A DNA stretch of 58,097 nt from Bog-159 sp049511415 (GCA_049511415.1 JBEKYC010000045.1:1-58097); one strand, 5' to 3'; numbered from the stretch's first letter, positions 32,108-40,424 are shown. Notes: generated by a model from the letters alone, not told the origin. Numbers and translations are program-made.

Positions 32108-32403
32108 ATGTCCGTCACCGTGAGCGTCGAAGAGGCTTCCGCGAACTTCGCGGGCTGGCTGGCCCGTGTGGCATCCGGTGAGAGGTGGTCATAGCCAAGG
32201 AGGGTAAGCCCATCGCGCGGATTGCGCCTGTCGGTCGCCGGTTGCCTGATCTGGATTTGAAAACGGGTTCTACGGTGAATGAGGATTCTGCTCGACACAT
32301 GTGTTTTGGTCATCAAGATTCGCACCCGCAGGCTGCCGATTCCTGGGCTATTGTAACGGCTGACGAGCAGATCGCGCGCTATCCGGTTGAGACCATTTGG
32401 TGA
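32108..32403 (+). pseudogene. Relic Phd/VapB antitoxin - PIN toxin locus
   Basis: From ATG at 32108 the frame reads MSVTVSVEEASANFAGWLAR and hits a stop at 32192. One base is missing near 32181; the next frame continues with VVIAKEGKPIARIAPVGRR, the standard rest of a Phd/YefM-type antitoxin. At 32279 a second ATG gives MRILLDTCVLVIK, the N-terminal strand of a PIN-domain toxin with its first Asp. It then stops, and in another frame WAIVTADEQIARYPVETIW ends at 32403, the usual PIN C-terminus. About 100 central PIN residues are missing. A frameshift in the antitoxin and a large internal deletion in the toxin show the pair is dead. Confidence 0.72.
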
Positions 32404-32514
32404 TCGAAGCGCCCTCAAAATAATCTCGCGGGGTTGGCGGTCCGGTGTCCATTTCGGGCGATCCCGCGCGACTATCTATTGAAAAGGGCAGTTCAGCCCA
32501 ATCCGGAGAACACC

Positions 32515-32874
32515 ATGAAATACCTCTTCTTGATCTTCCTCGACGAAAAAAAGCTGGACGCTTTGCCCAGCGACGATTACCAGGCGCTCACGGACGAGAG
32601 TCTGGCTTATGACCAGGTGCTGCGGGATGGCGGGCATTTTATCGCCGCGCAGGCCCTGCAATCGGTGCAAACCGCGACTACGATCCGGCTGCGGGGCGGC
32701 AAAGCGGTCCTTACGGACGGCCCTTTCGCCGAAACGAACGAGCAGATCGGCGGGTTCATTCTGATCGAGGCACGGGATCTGAATGAGGCGATCCAATTGG
32801 CATCCCGGGTTCCGGTGGTGCGTCTCGGCGGCGTCGAGGTGCGGCCCATCATGGAACTGACCGGTAGCGCGTAG
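32515..32874 (+). CDS. YCII/DGPF-domain protein
   Basis: 119 residues from ATG at 32515, with GGAGA upstream; the longer upstream frame has no homology pattern. It begins MKYLFLIFLDEKKLDALPSD and contains the signature LTDGPFAETNEQIGGFILIE that names DGPF/YCII-like proteins, and ends RPIMELTGSA. Such proteins have a ferredoxin-like dimeric fold and are typically encoded next to ECF42-type sigma factors, as here (33837). The biochemical role is unknown; an enzymatic or sensing partner of the sigma factor is likely (inference). Confidence 0.87.
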   Translation: MKYLFLIFLDEKKLDALPSDDYQALTDESLAYDQVLRDGGHFIAAQALQSVQTATTIRLRGGKAVLTDGPFAETNEQIGGFILIEARDLNEAIQLASRVPVVRLGGVEVRPIMELTGSA

Positions 32875-32889
32875 TGACGGGAGAAACTG

Positions 32890-33108
32890 ATGTGCCCCCT
32901 TTGCATATCGTCCGCGGCGCTGGCGGTTTCCGGCGCAACCACCATGGGTGCGTTCGGCGCCCTCATTTTGAAGATTGCGAAAATTCGAATTCAAATCCAA
33001 GGAGCAAAACCACTATGGTTACGAGCACGATGGAACGTCCGAAAATCGTATCCCAAGAAGAATGGCTGGCGGCGCGCCAGGAGCTTTTGGTCCGCGAGAA
33101 GCAACTGA
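32890..33108 (+). CDS. Possible small hydrophobic protein, N-terminal MCPLC motif
   Basis: A 72-residue frame with GGGAGA about 7 bp upstream of ATG at 32890. It starts MCPLCISSAALAVSGATTMG and continues as one hydrophobic helix (AFGALILKIAKIRI). The CPLC start plus a Gly/Ala-rich helix resembles small proteins I recall near DUF899 genes. However, its 3' part (33015-33108) overlaps the DUF899 gene in another frame and looks random, so the gene may be frameshifted or truncated, or not expressed. Family recognition is from memory only. Confidence 0.4.
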   Translation: MCPLCISSAALAVSGATTMGAFGALILKIAKIRIQIQGAKPLWLRARWNVRKSYPKKNGWRRARSFWSARSN

Positions 33109-33821
33109 CCCGGCTGGGCGATGAGATCCAGCGGCAGCGCCGCGAACTGCCGTGGGTCAAGGTCGAAAAGAACTATGTCTTCGACGGCCCGGATGGCAGG
33201 GTGCGCCTGGCGGATCTCTTCGCCGGCCGCAGCCAGCTCATTGTGTCGCATTTCATGTTTGGTCCCGGCTGGAAGGAGGGCTGCGTGGGGTGCTCCTTCC
33301 GCTCCGACCACGTGGATGGCGCACTGGCGCACCTGGAGCATCACGACGTTTCCCTTGTCACCATTTCGCACGCGCCCCTGCCCGAGATCCAAGCCTTCCG
33401 CCAGCGCATGGGCTGGAACTTCCAGTGGCTTTCCTCGTACGGCAGCGAATTCACCTACGACTTCCACGTGTCCGTTCGGCCGGAAGAAATCGCGGCGGGA
33501 AGAGTCTATTACAACTACGAAATGCGCGATTTCGTGAGCGAGGAAATGTCCGGCATCAGCGTCTTCTACCGGGACGAATCGGGCGACGTTTTCCACACTT
33601 ACTCCACTTATGGGCGCGGCGACGAGAAACTGGTCACCACCTATATGTATCTCGACCTTACACCGAAGGGGCGCGCCGAGAATGGTCCCAACCACAACCT
33701 GACCGACTGGGTAAGGCACCATGACCGGTACGGGGCGGCAGGCTTTGTCGCGACCACGGGGCGATATGTTGCGCCCGCGGAGGCAGGTTCTGCGTGTGGG
33801 TGCGGCCAGGACGAGGCCTGA
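33015..33821 (+). CDS. DUF899 thioredoxin-like protein
   Basis: 268 residues from ATG at 33015, with GGAG at 33001-33004. Upstream in-frame sequence lacks the conserved pattern. Visible DUF899 features: WLAARQELLVREKQLTRLGD, RRELPWVKVEKNYVFDGPDG, SQLIVSHFMFGPGWKEGCVG with the CVGCSF cysteine pair in the thioredoxin active-site position, and LPEIQAFRQRMGWNFQWLSS. It ends with a cysteine-containing tail (GSACGCGQDEA). The AhpC/TSA-like fold suggests a redox or peroxide-related role, not demonstrated. It sits between the YCII gene and the ECF sigma gene with 15 bp to the latter; expression as one unit is likely. Confidence 0.87.
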   Translation: MVTSTMERPKIVSQEEWLAARQELLVREKQLTRLGDEIQRQRRELPWVKVEKNYVFDGPDGRVRLADLFAGRSQLIVSHFMFGPGWKEGCVGCSFRSDHVDGALAHLEHHDVSLVTISHAPLPEIQAFRQRMGWNFQWLSSYGSEFTYDFHVSVRPEEIAAGRVYYNYEMRDFVSEEMSGISVFYRDESGDVFHTYSTYGRGDEKLVTTYMYLDLTPKGRAENGPNHNLTDWVRHHDRYGAAGFVATTGRYVAPAEAGSACGCGQDEA

Positions 33822-33836
33822 TGCGCGCAGAGGTCC

Positions 33837-35081
33837 ATGCGCGAGCATAGCTTCGCACCAGTCCGCGACGTGGTGGAGGCGGTCTACCGGACCGAGTCGC
33901 GCCGCGTGCTGGCGACGCTGATCCGCCTGCTGGGCGATTTCGACCTTGCCGAGGAGGCTCTGCACGATGCGTTCGCTGCGGCCGTGGCGCAATGGCCGCG
34001 TGAGGGCGTGCCTTCCAATCCGCGCGCGTGGCTGGTTTCGAGCGGACGGTTCAAGGCGATTGACGCCATGCGGCGCCGCGCCCGTTTCGATGCGGCCGTG
34101 GCCGATCTGGCCACTCGCCTGGAGTCCAGTGTTATGGCGCAGGAAGAACAGGAAGTCGAGGACGACCGGCTGCGGCTGATCTTCACCTGCTGCCATCCGG
34201 CTCTGCCGGCGGATGCCCAACTGGCGTTGACGTTGCGCGAGGTGTGCGGCCTCACGACCGAAGAGGTCGCGCGCGCCTTCCTGACTTCCGCCCCGACTGT
34301 TGCCAAGCGGATTGTGCGCGCCAAAGCGAAGATCCGGGACGCGGGCATCCCCTATGAGGTTCCCTCCAGAGATGCGCTGCCACAGCGGCTGGACGCCGTT
34401 CTCCAAGTCGTCTATTTGGTCTTTACCGAAGGGTATTCCGCGTCGTCGGGCGCTTGGCTGACACGGGCGGACGTTTCGGCGGAGGCCATTCGCCTGGGCC
34501 GCCTGCTGATCGAACTGCTGCCGGAGCCCGAAGTCATGGGACTGCTGGCGTTGATGCTATTGCACGAATCCCGCCGCGCGGCGCGCTCCTCGCCGGCGGG
34601 TGAACTGGTCCTTCTGGATAGTCAGGATCGTTCGCTTTGGAACCGGGAGCAGATCGCCGAAGGCATGGCGCTGGTCAAGCGAGCGTGGTCATCCGGCTCG
34701 TTTGGCCCGTATGCGATCCAGGCTGCCATTGCAGCGTTGCATGCGGCAGCGCCCGCCGCGGCGGACACCAATTGGGCCGAGATCGTGGGCCTCTACGACG
34801 TGCTGCTGCGCACGAACGCTACGCCCGTGGTGGAATTGAATCGCGCCGTAGCGGTGGCCATGCGCGACGGTCCGGCGGCGGGTTTGGCGCTGATAGAGGC
34901 CATTTTGGAGCGTGGCGATCTGGAGGATTATCATCTCGCGCACGCCGCCCGCGCCGGCCTGTGCCGGCGTTTGGGAAAGTCCGCGGAGGCGCGTGCCGCA
35001 TACGAACGGGCGCTGAGCCTCGCGCGGCAGGAACCGGCACGGCGCTTTTTGGAACGGCAGATACGCGAATTAGGGCACTAA
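33837..35081 (+). CDS. ECF sigma factor with C-terminal TPR-like extension (ECF42 type, DUF6596)
   Basis: 414 residues. Sigma region 2 (about 12-80) has TLIRLLGDFDLAEEALHDAF and NPRAWLVSSGRFKAIDAMRR. Region 4 (about 115-170) has ADAQLALTLREVCGLTTEEV and APTVAKRIVRAKAKIRDAG. The remaining 230 residues form the helical, TPR-like extension typical of this group: LDAVLQVVYLVFTEGYSASS, LALMLLHESRRAARSS, AAIAALHAAAPAAADTNWAE and a final YERALSLARQEPARRFLERQ. ECF42 factors are usually linked to DGPF/YCII genes and lack an anti-sigma factor; the extension is thought to control activity. The YCII and DUF899 genes upstream are the probable regulon. Confidence 0.9.
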   Translation: MREHSFAPVRDVVEAVYRTESRRVLATLIRLLGDFDLAEEALHDAFAAAVAQWPREGVPSNPRAWLVSSGRFKAIDAMRRRARFDAAVADLATRLESSVMAQEEQEVEDDRLRLIFTCCHPALPADAQLALTLREVCGLTTEEVARAFLTSAPTVAKRIVRAKAKIRDAGIPYEVPSRDALPQRLDAVLQVVYLVFTEGYSASSGAWLTRADVSAEAIRLGRLLIELLPEPEVMGLLALMLLHESRRAARSSPAGELVLLDSQDRSLWNREQIAEGMALVKRAWSSGSFGPYAIQAAIAALHAAAPAAADTNWAEIVGLYDVLLRTNATPVVELNRAVAVAMRDGPAAGLALIEAILERGDLEDYHLAHAARAGLCRRLGKSAEARAAYERALSLARQEPARRFLERQIRELGH

Positions 35082-36205
35082 CGTTTCACGGACACGGATT
35101 CGCTTAGAGAGAAATCCAACTGGGTTCCCGCTGCAATATGGACTCCTTTTCCCCTTGCGACGATGTGACCCATTTGAGAATTCTTCAGGTCGTACGGCGA
35201 GCTCACCAGCAAATAAGACTTGGCGTGCACCGTGACCTGGACAAGCTGCAGCTTGATCTCAGAACCGCCCCGCAGGCGTCCAGCTTTTTTAACGGAATCC
35301 GACTGCACGACGGCTCTGGCGCCCTTGGGAATCGCTACCATACCATTCACTACAACTGGTTCGACCACGGTGGCTTCGAACCGATCGCCGACAGCGGCGG
35401 TGTTTGAATCTACCGCGACGGCCATCCGCACTTTGATCTTGGTGTCCGTTGGGATGGCCGTTTCAACGGGCGTTCGCGAAACGGGTAATGACTTTACAAT
35501 TCGGGCGGCCGGATTATGAGCGTCCGCAGTCGTGATCGGGGATGGCGAGCCGCGCGCGGGCTCGGCGCTAGTGGGCGCAGAAGCTGGAGCAGGAGGCGCG
35601 GCCGCCGGGTTTTCCACCGGCGCCCGCGCTACCGGGGCGGTAAATGGATTTTGTTCCGGCACTGGCGGCGGTGCGTGGTTGTTCGCGGCGGTTGGAGTTG
35701 CCTGGGCCGACGGGCTCACGGGGATGTGGTAGTGCCCATAAACGGAGAACAGAACGCCAAGCGCGAGCAACGCTAGAATGCCGCCGGCCATCCACATTCG
35801 ACGGCGGGTCCATTGGAAAGGAGCAGGAATCTGCGGCTCGATTGGCGCGGTCCGGTCAGCCCGGTCTGGCCGACCTCCAGCCGATGGGACTGGCAGGACC
35901 ACGTCCAGCGCGTAGGCCCAGGTCTCGGTTGCCCACATGGCGACGCCTAAATCGAGCCCCTGATTCTGGCTAAGACGCTGCGCAATGGCGGCGGTCCCAC
36001 CCAACTGTGCGGCGCCCCGCATGGCGTCCAATTCGGCGGGCACGCACTCACGCAGCGCGCTCAAAAGAGCCGCGGTTTCCAGGCGATACGGAACGAACGA
36101 CGCACGCAGAAGCTCTTCGCAACGGCCGGCATCTTGTAGCAGGGACAAGCCGTAATCCAGGACGATCTCCCGCAGTTGCTCGCGAACCGCATTATTCATC
36201 GCCAA
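35078..36205 (-). CDS. Unknown membrane protein A: N-terminal helical domain, TM, Pro/Ala linker, C-terminal beta domain
   Basis: 375 residues, no signal peptide. Residues 1-100 are helical: REQLREIVLDYGLSLLQDAG, RCEELLRASFVPYRLETAAL, ALRECVPAEL, ending WATETWAYAL. I recognise this pattern from N-termini of multidomain bacterial signalling-type proteins but cannot name it with certainty. One membrane helix (MWMAGGILALLALGVLFSVY, about 137-156) and a Pro/Ala-rich linker (about 160-235) follow. The external domain (245-375) has paired IP-G-T-type strands: IPTDTKIKVRMAVAVDS, VGDRFEATVVEPVVV, AIPKGARAVVQSDSVKKAG, IAAGTQLDFSLSESV. The next gene upstream (36245-37765), 39 bp away, has the same plan. 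The stop overlaps the end of the ECF sigma gene by 4 bp. Function unknown. Confidence 0.75.
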   Translation of the reverse strand: MAMNNAVREQLREIVLDYGLSLLQDAGRCEELLRASFVPYRLETAALLSALRECVPAELDAMRGAAQLGGTAAIAQRLSQNQGLDLGVAMWATETWAYALDVVLPVPSAGGRPDRADRTAPIEPQIPAPFQWTRRRMWMAGGILALLALGVLFSVYGHYHIPVSPSAQATPTAANNHAPPPVPEQNPFTAPVARAPVENPAAAPPAPASAPTSAEPARGSPSPITTADAHNPAARIVKSLPVSRTPVETAIPTDTKIKVRMAVAVDSNTAAVGDRFEATVVEPVVVNGMVAIPKGARAVVQSDSVKKAGRLRGGSEIKLQLVQVTVHAKSYLLVSSPYDLKNSQMGHIVARGKGVHIAAGTQLDFSLSESVSVKR

Positions 36206-36244
36206 GTGTTTTCAGATCCTCCACGGGTTCCTGGCGCACGCCGG

Positions 36245-37765
36245 TTACGGACGCATCACCAGTTGCTGGGAAAGGTAAAAGGCGATCACCTGTGCGGGCG
36301 CAATAGTCGTCACGACCTGCACGTCCGAATCGGCCGGCGCGGTGGCCGCTCCCAGCTTGGCGCCTGCTACCGCGGCCTTTCCCGCGTTTTCGCGTTTGTT
36401 TCCTTTGCGGCCGAACAGAACCCCGCCGACAGCCCCTACGGCGCCGCCAATCAGACCGCGCCGCAGGGCGGCGGTTTGGCGAGGCGGCGAAAGCTGCAAA
36501 ATCGCCTTGCTGCCCGGGCTGGCGCCCGCGTGGGTGGAAACGGTGTACGTTTTCCCGCTCCTTGAAATCCGGATCAATTGAACTCCCAATGCCGAGCCGA
36601 ACGGCACCAGTTGCACGGTTACAGGGGCGCCCCGCGAAATTACGGGGACCGAAGCCCCAGAGACGAAGACGTCGTTGGCCACCTGGCCTGGATAGGTCGC
36701 ATTGGCGGCCGGGGTTCCGGAAACACCACCGGGTAGGATGACGTCAACCTCGGTTGACGCGGGAATGGTTACAGGCGCCGGCGGCAGCTCGTGGACGGCG
36801 GCGAGATGTTCCTTGATTACACGCACTATCCGCTGCGCATTATCCTCCGCTGCATAGTATACGTTGTTGATAACCACCTTCGGGTCATCAATGAGATCCT
36901 TCCATCCCGATAGCGCGGGACCGAGGAGCAGGCACAGCGCGGCAAAGGGAAGCAGGATCATTTGCCACTGCCCGACCCACTCGAATATGGGGCAAAGAAA
37001 TGGATGTTGGCGGGCAAGCTGCTTCTTGCGCCCGTCCAACTGCGCCCCCGTGAGAATCCAGACAAAGGTCCCGGCGCCGGTCAGAACCGATGAAGCCATT
37101 ACCAGGTAAAGCTTCTTATCGTGCCACACGCTTACACCCCAAAAGACGAGCAAGGCGCCTAAAAGGACCACGGCAATAAAAATGAAGGGTTGCCAACTCT
37201 TCGCAGGGCCAGGCCTTGGGGACGCGGATCCCGGAGTGCGCCGAACATCGGTTGGCGGTGGACCCATGGGAGGGTCAGCCGCCGGCTTGGGCCATGACGA
37301 CTGCCGGGTTGCCCCAAGCGCGACCGACCAAATTCTTGCGACTTCACGCGCCTCGATTAAGTCGATATCGTGGTAACCCGGCTCCCGCTGTAACCGGCCC
37401 GCCAGCCAGTCCAGAAGCTTGTCCATTCTGGGGGAGATGCAATACTTATCCCCCAGGGCCTCCATCAGCACGCCGAACCCTGGCGCGCTGGATTGTGCGA
37501 CCACCTCGGTTTGCAACTGCGCGAGTTGCTGATTCGGTTTCAGATCGCGGCCGCTAATGCTGCTTCTTAGTTTATGAAAAGCTCTGAATGCCAGGATTGC
37601 CTCGGGAACAAAGGCGTCACGCGCCGCCAAAATGACGTCTACGTCCCGCGTGAATTCGCTCAAGTCCTGCCGGAGTATTCTTTCCAGGTCACGCCGGTTT
37701 TGAGCCAGGCGGCGGCCCTGGCTTATCACGGCTTCGCGCAGTTTAGCGGCTACTCTTTCGTTCAT
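36245..37765 (-). CDS. Unknown membrane protein B: N-terminal helical domain, three TMs, beta domain with glycine zipper
   Basis: 506 residues. The N-terminal region (about 1-165) resembles that of the neighbouring protein: KLREAVISQGRRLAQNRRDL, ERILRQDLSEFTRDVDVILA, AFVPEAILAF, closing with EAREVARIWSVALG. After a Pro-rich linker come three membrane helices (FIFIAVVLLGALLVFWGVSV; LYLVMASSVLTGAGTFVWIL; WQMILLPFAALCLLLGPALS). The external part has PVTIPASTEVDVILPGG, a SVPVISRGAPVTVQLVPFGS stretch, SRSGKTYTVSTHAG, a glycine zipper (RRGLIGGAVGAVGGVLFGRK) and a final IAPAQVIAFYLSQQLVMRP strand. The beta parts match the 35078-36205 product in layout. No known family recognised; a paired inner-membrane sensor or effector complex is a guess. 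Confidence 0.75.
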   Translation of the reverse strand: MNERVAAKLREAVISQGRRLAQNRRDLERILRQDLSEFTRDVDVILAARDAFVPEAILAFRAFHKLRSSISGRDLKPNQQLAQLQTEVVAQSSAPGFGVLMEALGDKYCISPRMDKLLDWLAGRLQREPGYHDIDLIEAREVARIWSVALGATRQSSWPKPAADPPMGPPPTDVRRTPGSASPRPGPAKSWQPFIFIAVVLLGALLVFWGVSVWHDKKLYLVMASSVLTGAGTFVWILTGAQLDGRKKQLARQHPFLCPIFEWVGQWQMILLPFAALCLLLGPALSGWKDLIDDPKVVINNVYYAAEDNAQRIVRVIKEHLAAVHELPPAPVTIPASTEVDVILPGGVSGTPAANATYPGQVANDVFVSGASVPVISRGAPVTVQLVPFGSALGVQLIRISRSGKTYTVSTHAGASPGSKAILQLSPPRQTAALRRGLIGGAVGAVGGVLFGRKGNKRENAGKAAVAGAKLGAATAPADSDVQVVTTIAPAQVIAFYLSQQLVMRP

Positions 37766-38075
37766 CCCGATCTGCCCTTCCCCCTGACATATGGGTGGAG
37801 CACTTCACCACATTCTATATGCCGATGTAATTCCTGCGGGAGTGACGCTTCGGAACCCCTATTTATGACTCTATCCGGAAACCAATTCCGCTCTCCGGCT
37901 GGGGATTATTATTACATGGACCTTGTCCTTTGGCGAGCACTTTTTGGGGCAATCTTGATAATATTATGGCTCCTCCGGCACAACTTTTTGATCGCAAAGT
38001 AAATAGGCCATTTCTTCGATATAAAGGGGGCGGTGAAGTAACTGGCGCGGGCCGCTTACATTGCCAATTTCAAAA
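37766..38075. other. 310-bp AT-richer intergenic region, no gene seen
   Basis: Between the start of membrane-protein gene B and the stop of the aminotransferase gene. The stretch 37790-38050 is clearly AT-richer than its surroundings (for example TTATTATTACATGG and ATCTTGATAATATTATGG). It must hold the promoter of the two-gene membrane-protein unit. Open frames here are short and lack domain patterns. Composition suggests either an older insertion scar or a long upstream regulatory region. Confidence 0.5.
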
Positions 38076-39233
38076 CTATGTGCCGCGTGAGCTGGTCAGT
38101 ATCCGTAGGCAACCTTCCTGAAACGCCGCCGGCACGGTGAGCAGGCTCAGCACCAGATACGCCTCCGATTCGAAATCGTAGAAGAAGCCGGGCTGTACCA
38201 GGACGTTCGATTCCGCCAACAACTCCAGCACCCAGTCCTCTTCGCGGCGGATGCGGGGCACTTGCAACGTGGCGCACCAGCCGCCCTCGACCGGCAGCAC
38301 GCGGCAGGGCGAATCTTTGCCGACCGCGGATTCGAGCCACGCCAGGTTCGCGCGTGTGCGGGAGGCGATCTGCGCTTGTATCGCCTGGCCTGATGCGAGC
38401 AGCAGGGGCGCGGCGTGCTGCACGGGCGTGCTCACCGAAAGATACGTATCCGCGATCAGCTCCAGTTTTTCCATGGCTTCCGCGCGCGCCGCAGTGGAAC
38501 CGGCGGCGACGATCCATCCCAGCTTCATCTGCGGCAATCCGGCGATCTTCGATAAGCCGCTCATCGAAAATGCGAGTCCATCGGTAACGCCGGCCAAGGT
38601 GCGCACGCGGCGCGCGTCCGGCGCGAAGGCGTAGTCGGCGAAGACCTCATCGGAGATCAGCGGCAGACCGAGCGACTGCAAGAATCGTAATTCGTCCTGC
38701 TTCAGGAACGACCCGGTCGGATTGTTGGGATTCACCAGCACGATGGCGCGTGTCCGCTTCGTGATGGCGGCGGCCAGCGCGTCGCAATCGATCGACCAGC
38801 CGCCGTGGTAGACCAACGGATACGAGACCACGCGCAGAGATTCCATGGCCGCCAGAAATTCGAATAGCGGGTACGAGGGCTGCGGCGCCAGCACCTCGTC
38901 GCCCGGATCGGCCAGCAGCTTAAACAGGTACGCATACGCCTCGCTGGTGCTGGCGGTCAGCAGAATGCGATCCGGTTCGACCGGATGGCCCGCGTCGGCA
39001 TAATAGCGGCACACCGCCTGGCGCGCGGCGAGCAATCCGGCGGGCTGCGGATCGTAGGTCAAGGCGCGCGGATCGGCCAGCGCCGCGACGATCTCCGCGG
39101 GATAGGAAAGGCCCGCGCGGGTGGGGTTCGATTCGGTCAAGTCCAGGATCTCGCCGCCCGCCCGGCGCTTATCGGCCAGCAGGCGCGCCAGGCGGTTGGG
39201 AGCGAGGTCCCAATGAAATCGCGATGAAAACAT
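38076..39233 (-). CDS. PLP-dependent aminotransferase, class I/II
   Basis: 385 residues, fold type I. Landmarks: DLTESNPTRAGL near the N-terminus, YDPQPAGLLAARQAVCRYY, ILLTASTSEAYAYLF, NPNNPTG (N171), ISDEVFADY (D195, Y201), and the PLP-binding lysine K229 in SMSGLSKIAGLPQMKLGW. It transfers an amino group between an amino acid and a 2-oxo acid in the cytoplasm; the substrate is not deducible, though the length and motifs match aspartate/alanine-type enzymes. The ATG at 39233 faces the acyl-CoA dehydrogenase start at 39254 with a 20-bp gap, so their promoters must lie inside each other's coding region or further away. Confidence 0.88.
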   Translation of the reverse strand: MFSSRFHWDLAPNRLARLLADKRRAGGEILDLTESNPTRAGLSYPAEIVAALADPRALTYDPQPAGLLAARQAVCRYYADAGHPVEPDRILLTASTSEAYAYLFKLLADPGDEVLAPQPSYPLFEFLAAMESLRVVSYPLVYHGGWSIDCDALAAAITKRTRAIVLVNPNNPTGSFLKQDELRFLQSLGLPLISDEVFADYAFAPDARRVRTLAGVTDGLAFSMSGLSKIAGLPQMKLGWIVAAGSTAARAEAMEKLELIADTYLSVSTPVQHAAPLLLASGQAIQAQIASRTRANLAWLESAVGKDSPCRVLPVEGGWCATLQVPRIRREEDWVLELLAESNVLVQPGFFYDFESEAYLVLSLLTVPAAFQEGCLRILTSSRGT

Positions 39234-39253
39234 GCTTTGATAGGGTTGATTAT

Positions 39254-40420
39254 ATGGCTTTTCGCGGTGTGGACTATTTATGCATCGACTCGCTCTTCAA
39301 CGAGGAAGAGCTGCTGGTGCGGCAGACGGCCCGGCAATTTGTGGACGATCGCCTGTTGCCGGCTATTCGCGACTGTTATCGCGATGCGCGTTTTCCGAGT
39401 GATCTGGTGCCGGAAATGGGCCGCCTGGGTTTCTTTGGCGCGAACCTGGAAGGTTATGGCTGCGCGGGCCTGAGCAACGTGGAGTACGGGCTCATCATGC
39501 AGGAGCTGGAGCGCGGCGATTCGGGCTTGCGCAGTTTCGTCAGCGTGCAGGGCGCGCTGGTGATGTATCCGATTTACACGTACGGCTCCGCGGAACAGAA
39601 GCAGAACTGGCTGCCGCGATTGCAGAGCGGCCAGGCGGTGGGTTGCTTCGGCTTGACCGAGCCGGACTTCGGATCGAATCCGGCGGGTATGCGCACGACG
39701 GCGCGGCGGGATGGCTCCGATTGGATTTTGAACGGCGAAAAGACCTGGATCACCAACGGCACGCTGGCGGATGTGGCCATCGTGTGGGCGCGCGCGCCGG
39801 AAGGCATACGCGGGTTTCTGGTGGCGCGCGGCACGCCGGGCTTCACATCCTCGGATATACACGGCAAATGGTCGATGCGCGCATCGGTGACATCGAGCCT
39901 GGCGCTGGTGGATTGCCGCGTGCCGGAATCCGCCATGCTGCCGGGCGCCAAGGGTCTGAAGGGCCCGCTGGGCTGCCTGTCGCAGGCGCGCTACGGGATC
40001 GGCTGGGGTGTGATCGGCGCGGCCATGGACTGCTACGAAACCGCGCGGCAGTATACGATTCTGCGCAAACAGTTCGACGACCGGCCCATCGCCTCGCACC
40101 AGCTCGTGCAGGAGAAGCTGGCGTGGATGATCACCGAGATAACGAAGGCGCAATTGCTGGCTTTGCAGGTGGGCCGGTTGAAGGATCAGGGCAAGGTAGA
40201 GCCGGCGCACATCTCCATGCTCAAGAAGAACAACGTGGCCATCGCTCTCGATTGCGCACGCCTCTCGCGCGACCTGCTGGGCGCCAACGGAATTACCGAC
40301 GAATATCCCATCATGCGGCACTTATGTAACTTGGAGACCGTCAAAACTTACGAAGGCACGGACCACATACATACCCTGGTCATCGGAGAAAGGGTAACCG
40401 GCATCGCCGCCTATAAATAG
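39254..40420 (+). CDS. Acyl-CoA dehydrogenase, glutaryl-CoA dehydrogenase-like
   Basis: 388 residues from ATG at 39254 (a start at 39224 would overlap the divergent gene). Flavoprotein motifs: ELERGDSGLRSFVSVQGALV and MYPIYTYGSAEQKQNWLP, as in glutaryl-CoA dehydrogenases; CFGLTEPDFGSNPAGMRTTA; and WILNGEKTWITNGTLADVAI. The catalytic glutamate is probably E367 in VKTYEGTDHIHTLVIGERV. The family oxidises (and decarboxylates) glutaryl-CoA to crotonyl-CoA in lysine/tryptophan breakdown, passing electrons to ETF. Related short-chain dehydrogenases share much of this, so the substrate is probable only. The next gene starts 4 bp downstream. Confidence 0.88.
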   Translation: MAFRGVDYLCIDSLFNEEELLVRQTARQFVDDRLLPAIRDCYRDARFPSDLVPEMGRLGFFGANLEGYGCAGLSNVEYGLIMQELERGDSGLRSFVSVQGALVMYPIYTYGSAEQKQNWLPRLQSGQAVGCFGLTEPDFGSNPAGMRTTARRDGSDWILNGEKTWITNGTLADVAIVWARAPEGIRGFLVARGTPGFTSSDIHGKWSMRASVTSSLALVDCRVPESAMLPGAKGLKGPLGCLSQARYGIGWGVIGAAMDCYETARQYTILRKQFDDRPIASHQLVQEKLAWMITEITKAQLLALQVGRLKDQGKVEPAHISMLKKNNVAIALDCARLSRDLLGANGITDEYPIMRHLCNLETVKTYEGTDHIHTLVIGERVTGIAAYK

Positions 40421-40424
40421 CCGC

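Noticed and set aside
37574..38002. Plus-strand open frame of 142 residues with a hydrophobic end
   Set aside because: Mostly antisense to membrane-protein gene B; no ribosome-binding site or family pattern.
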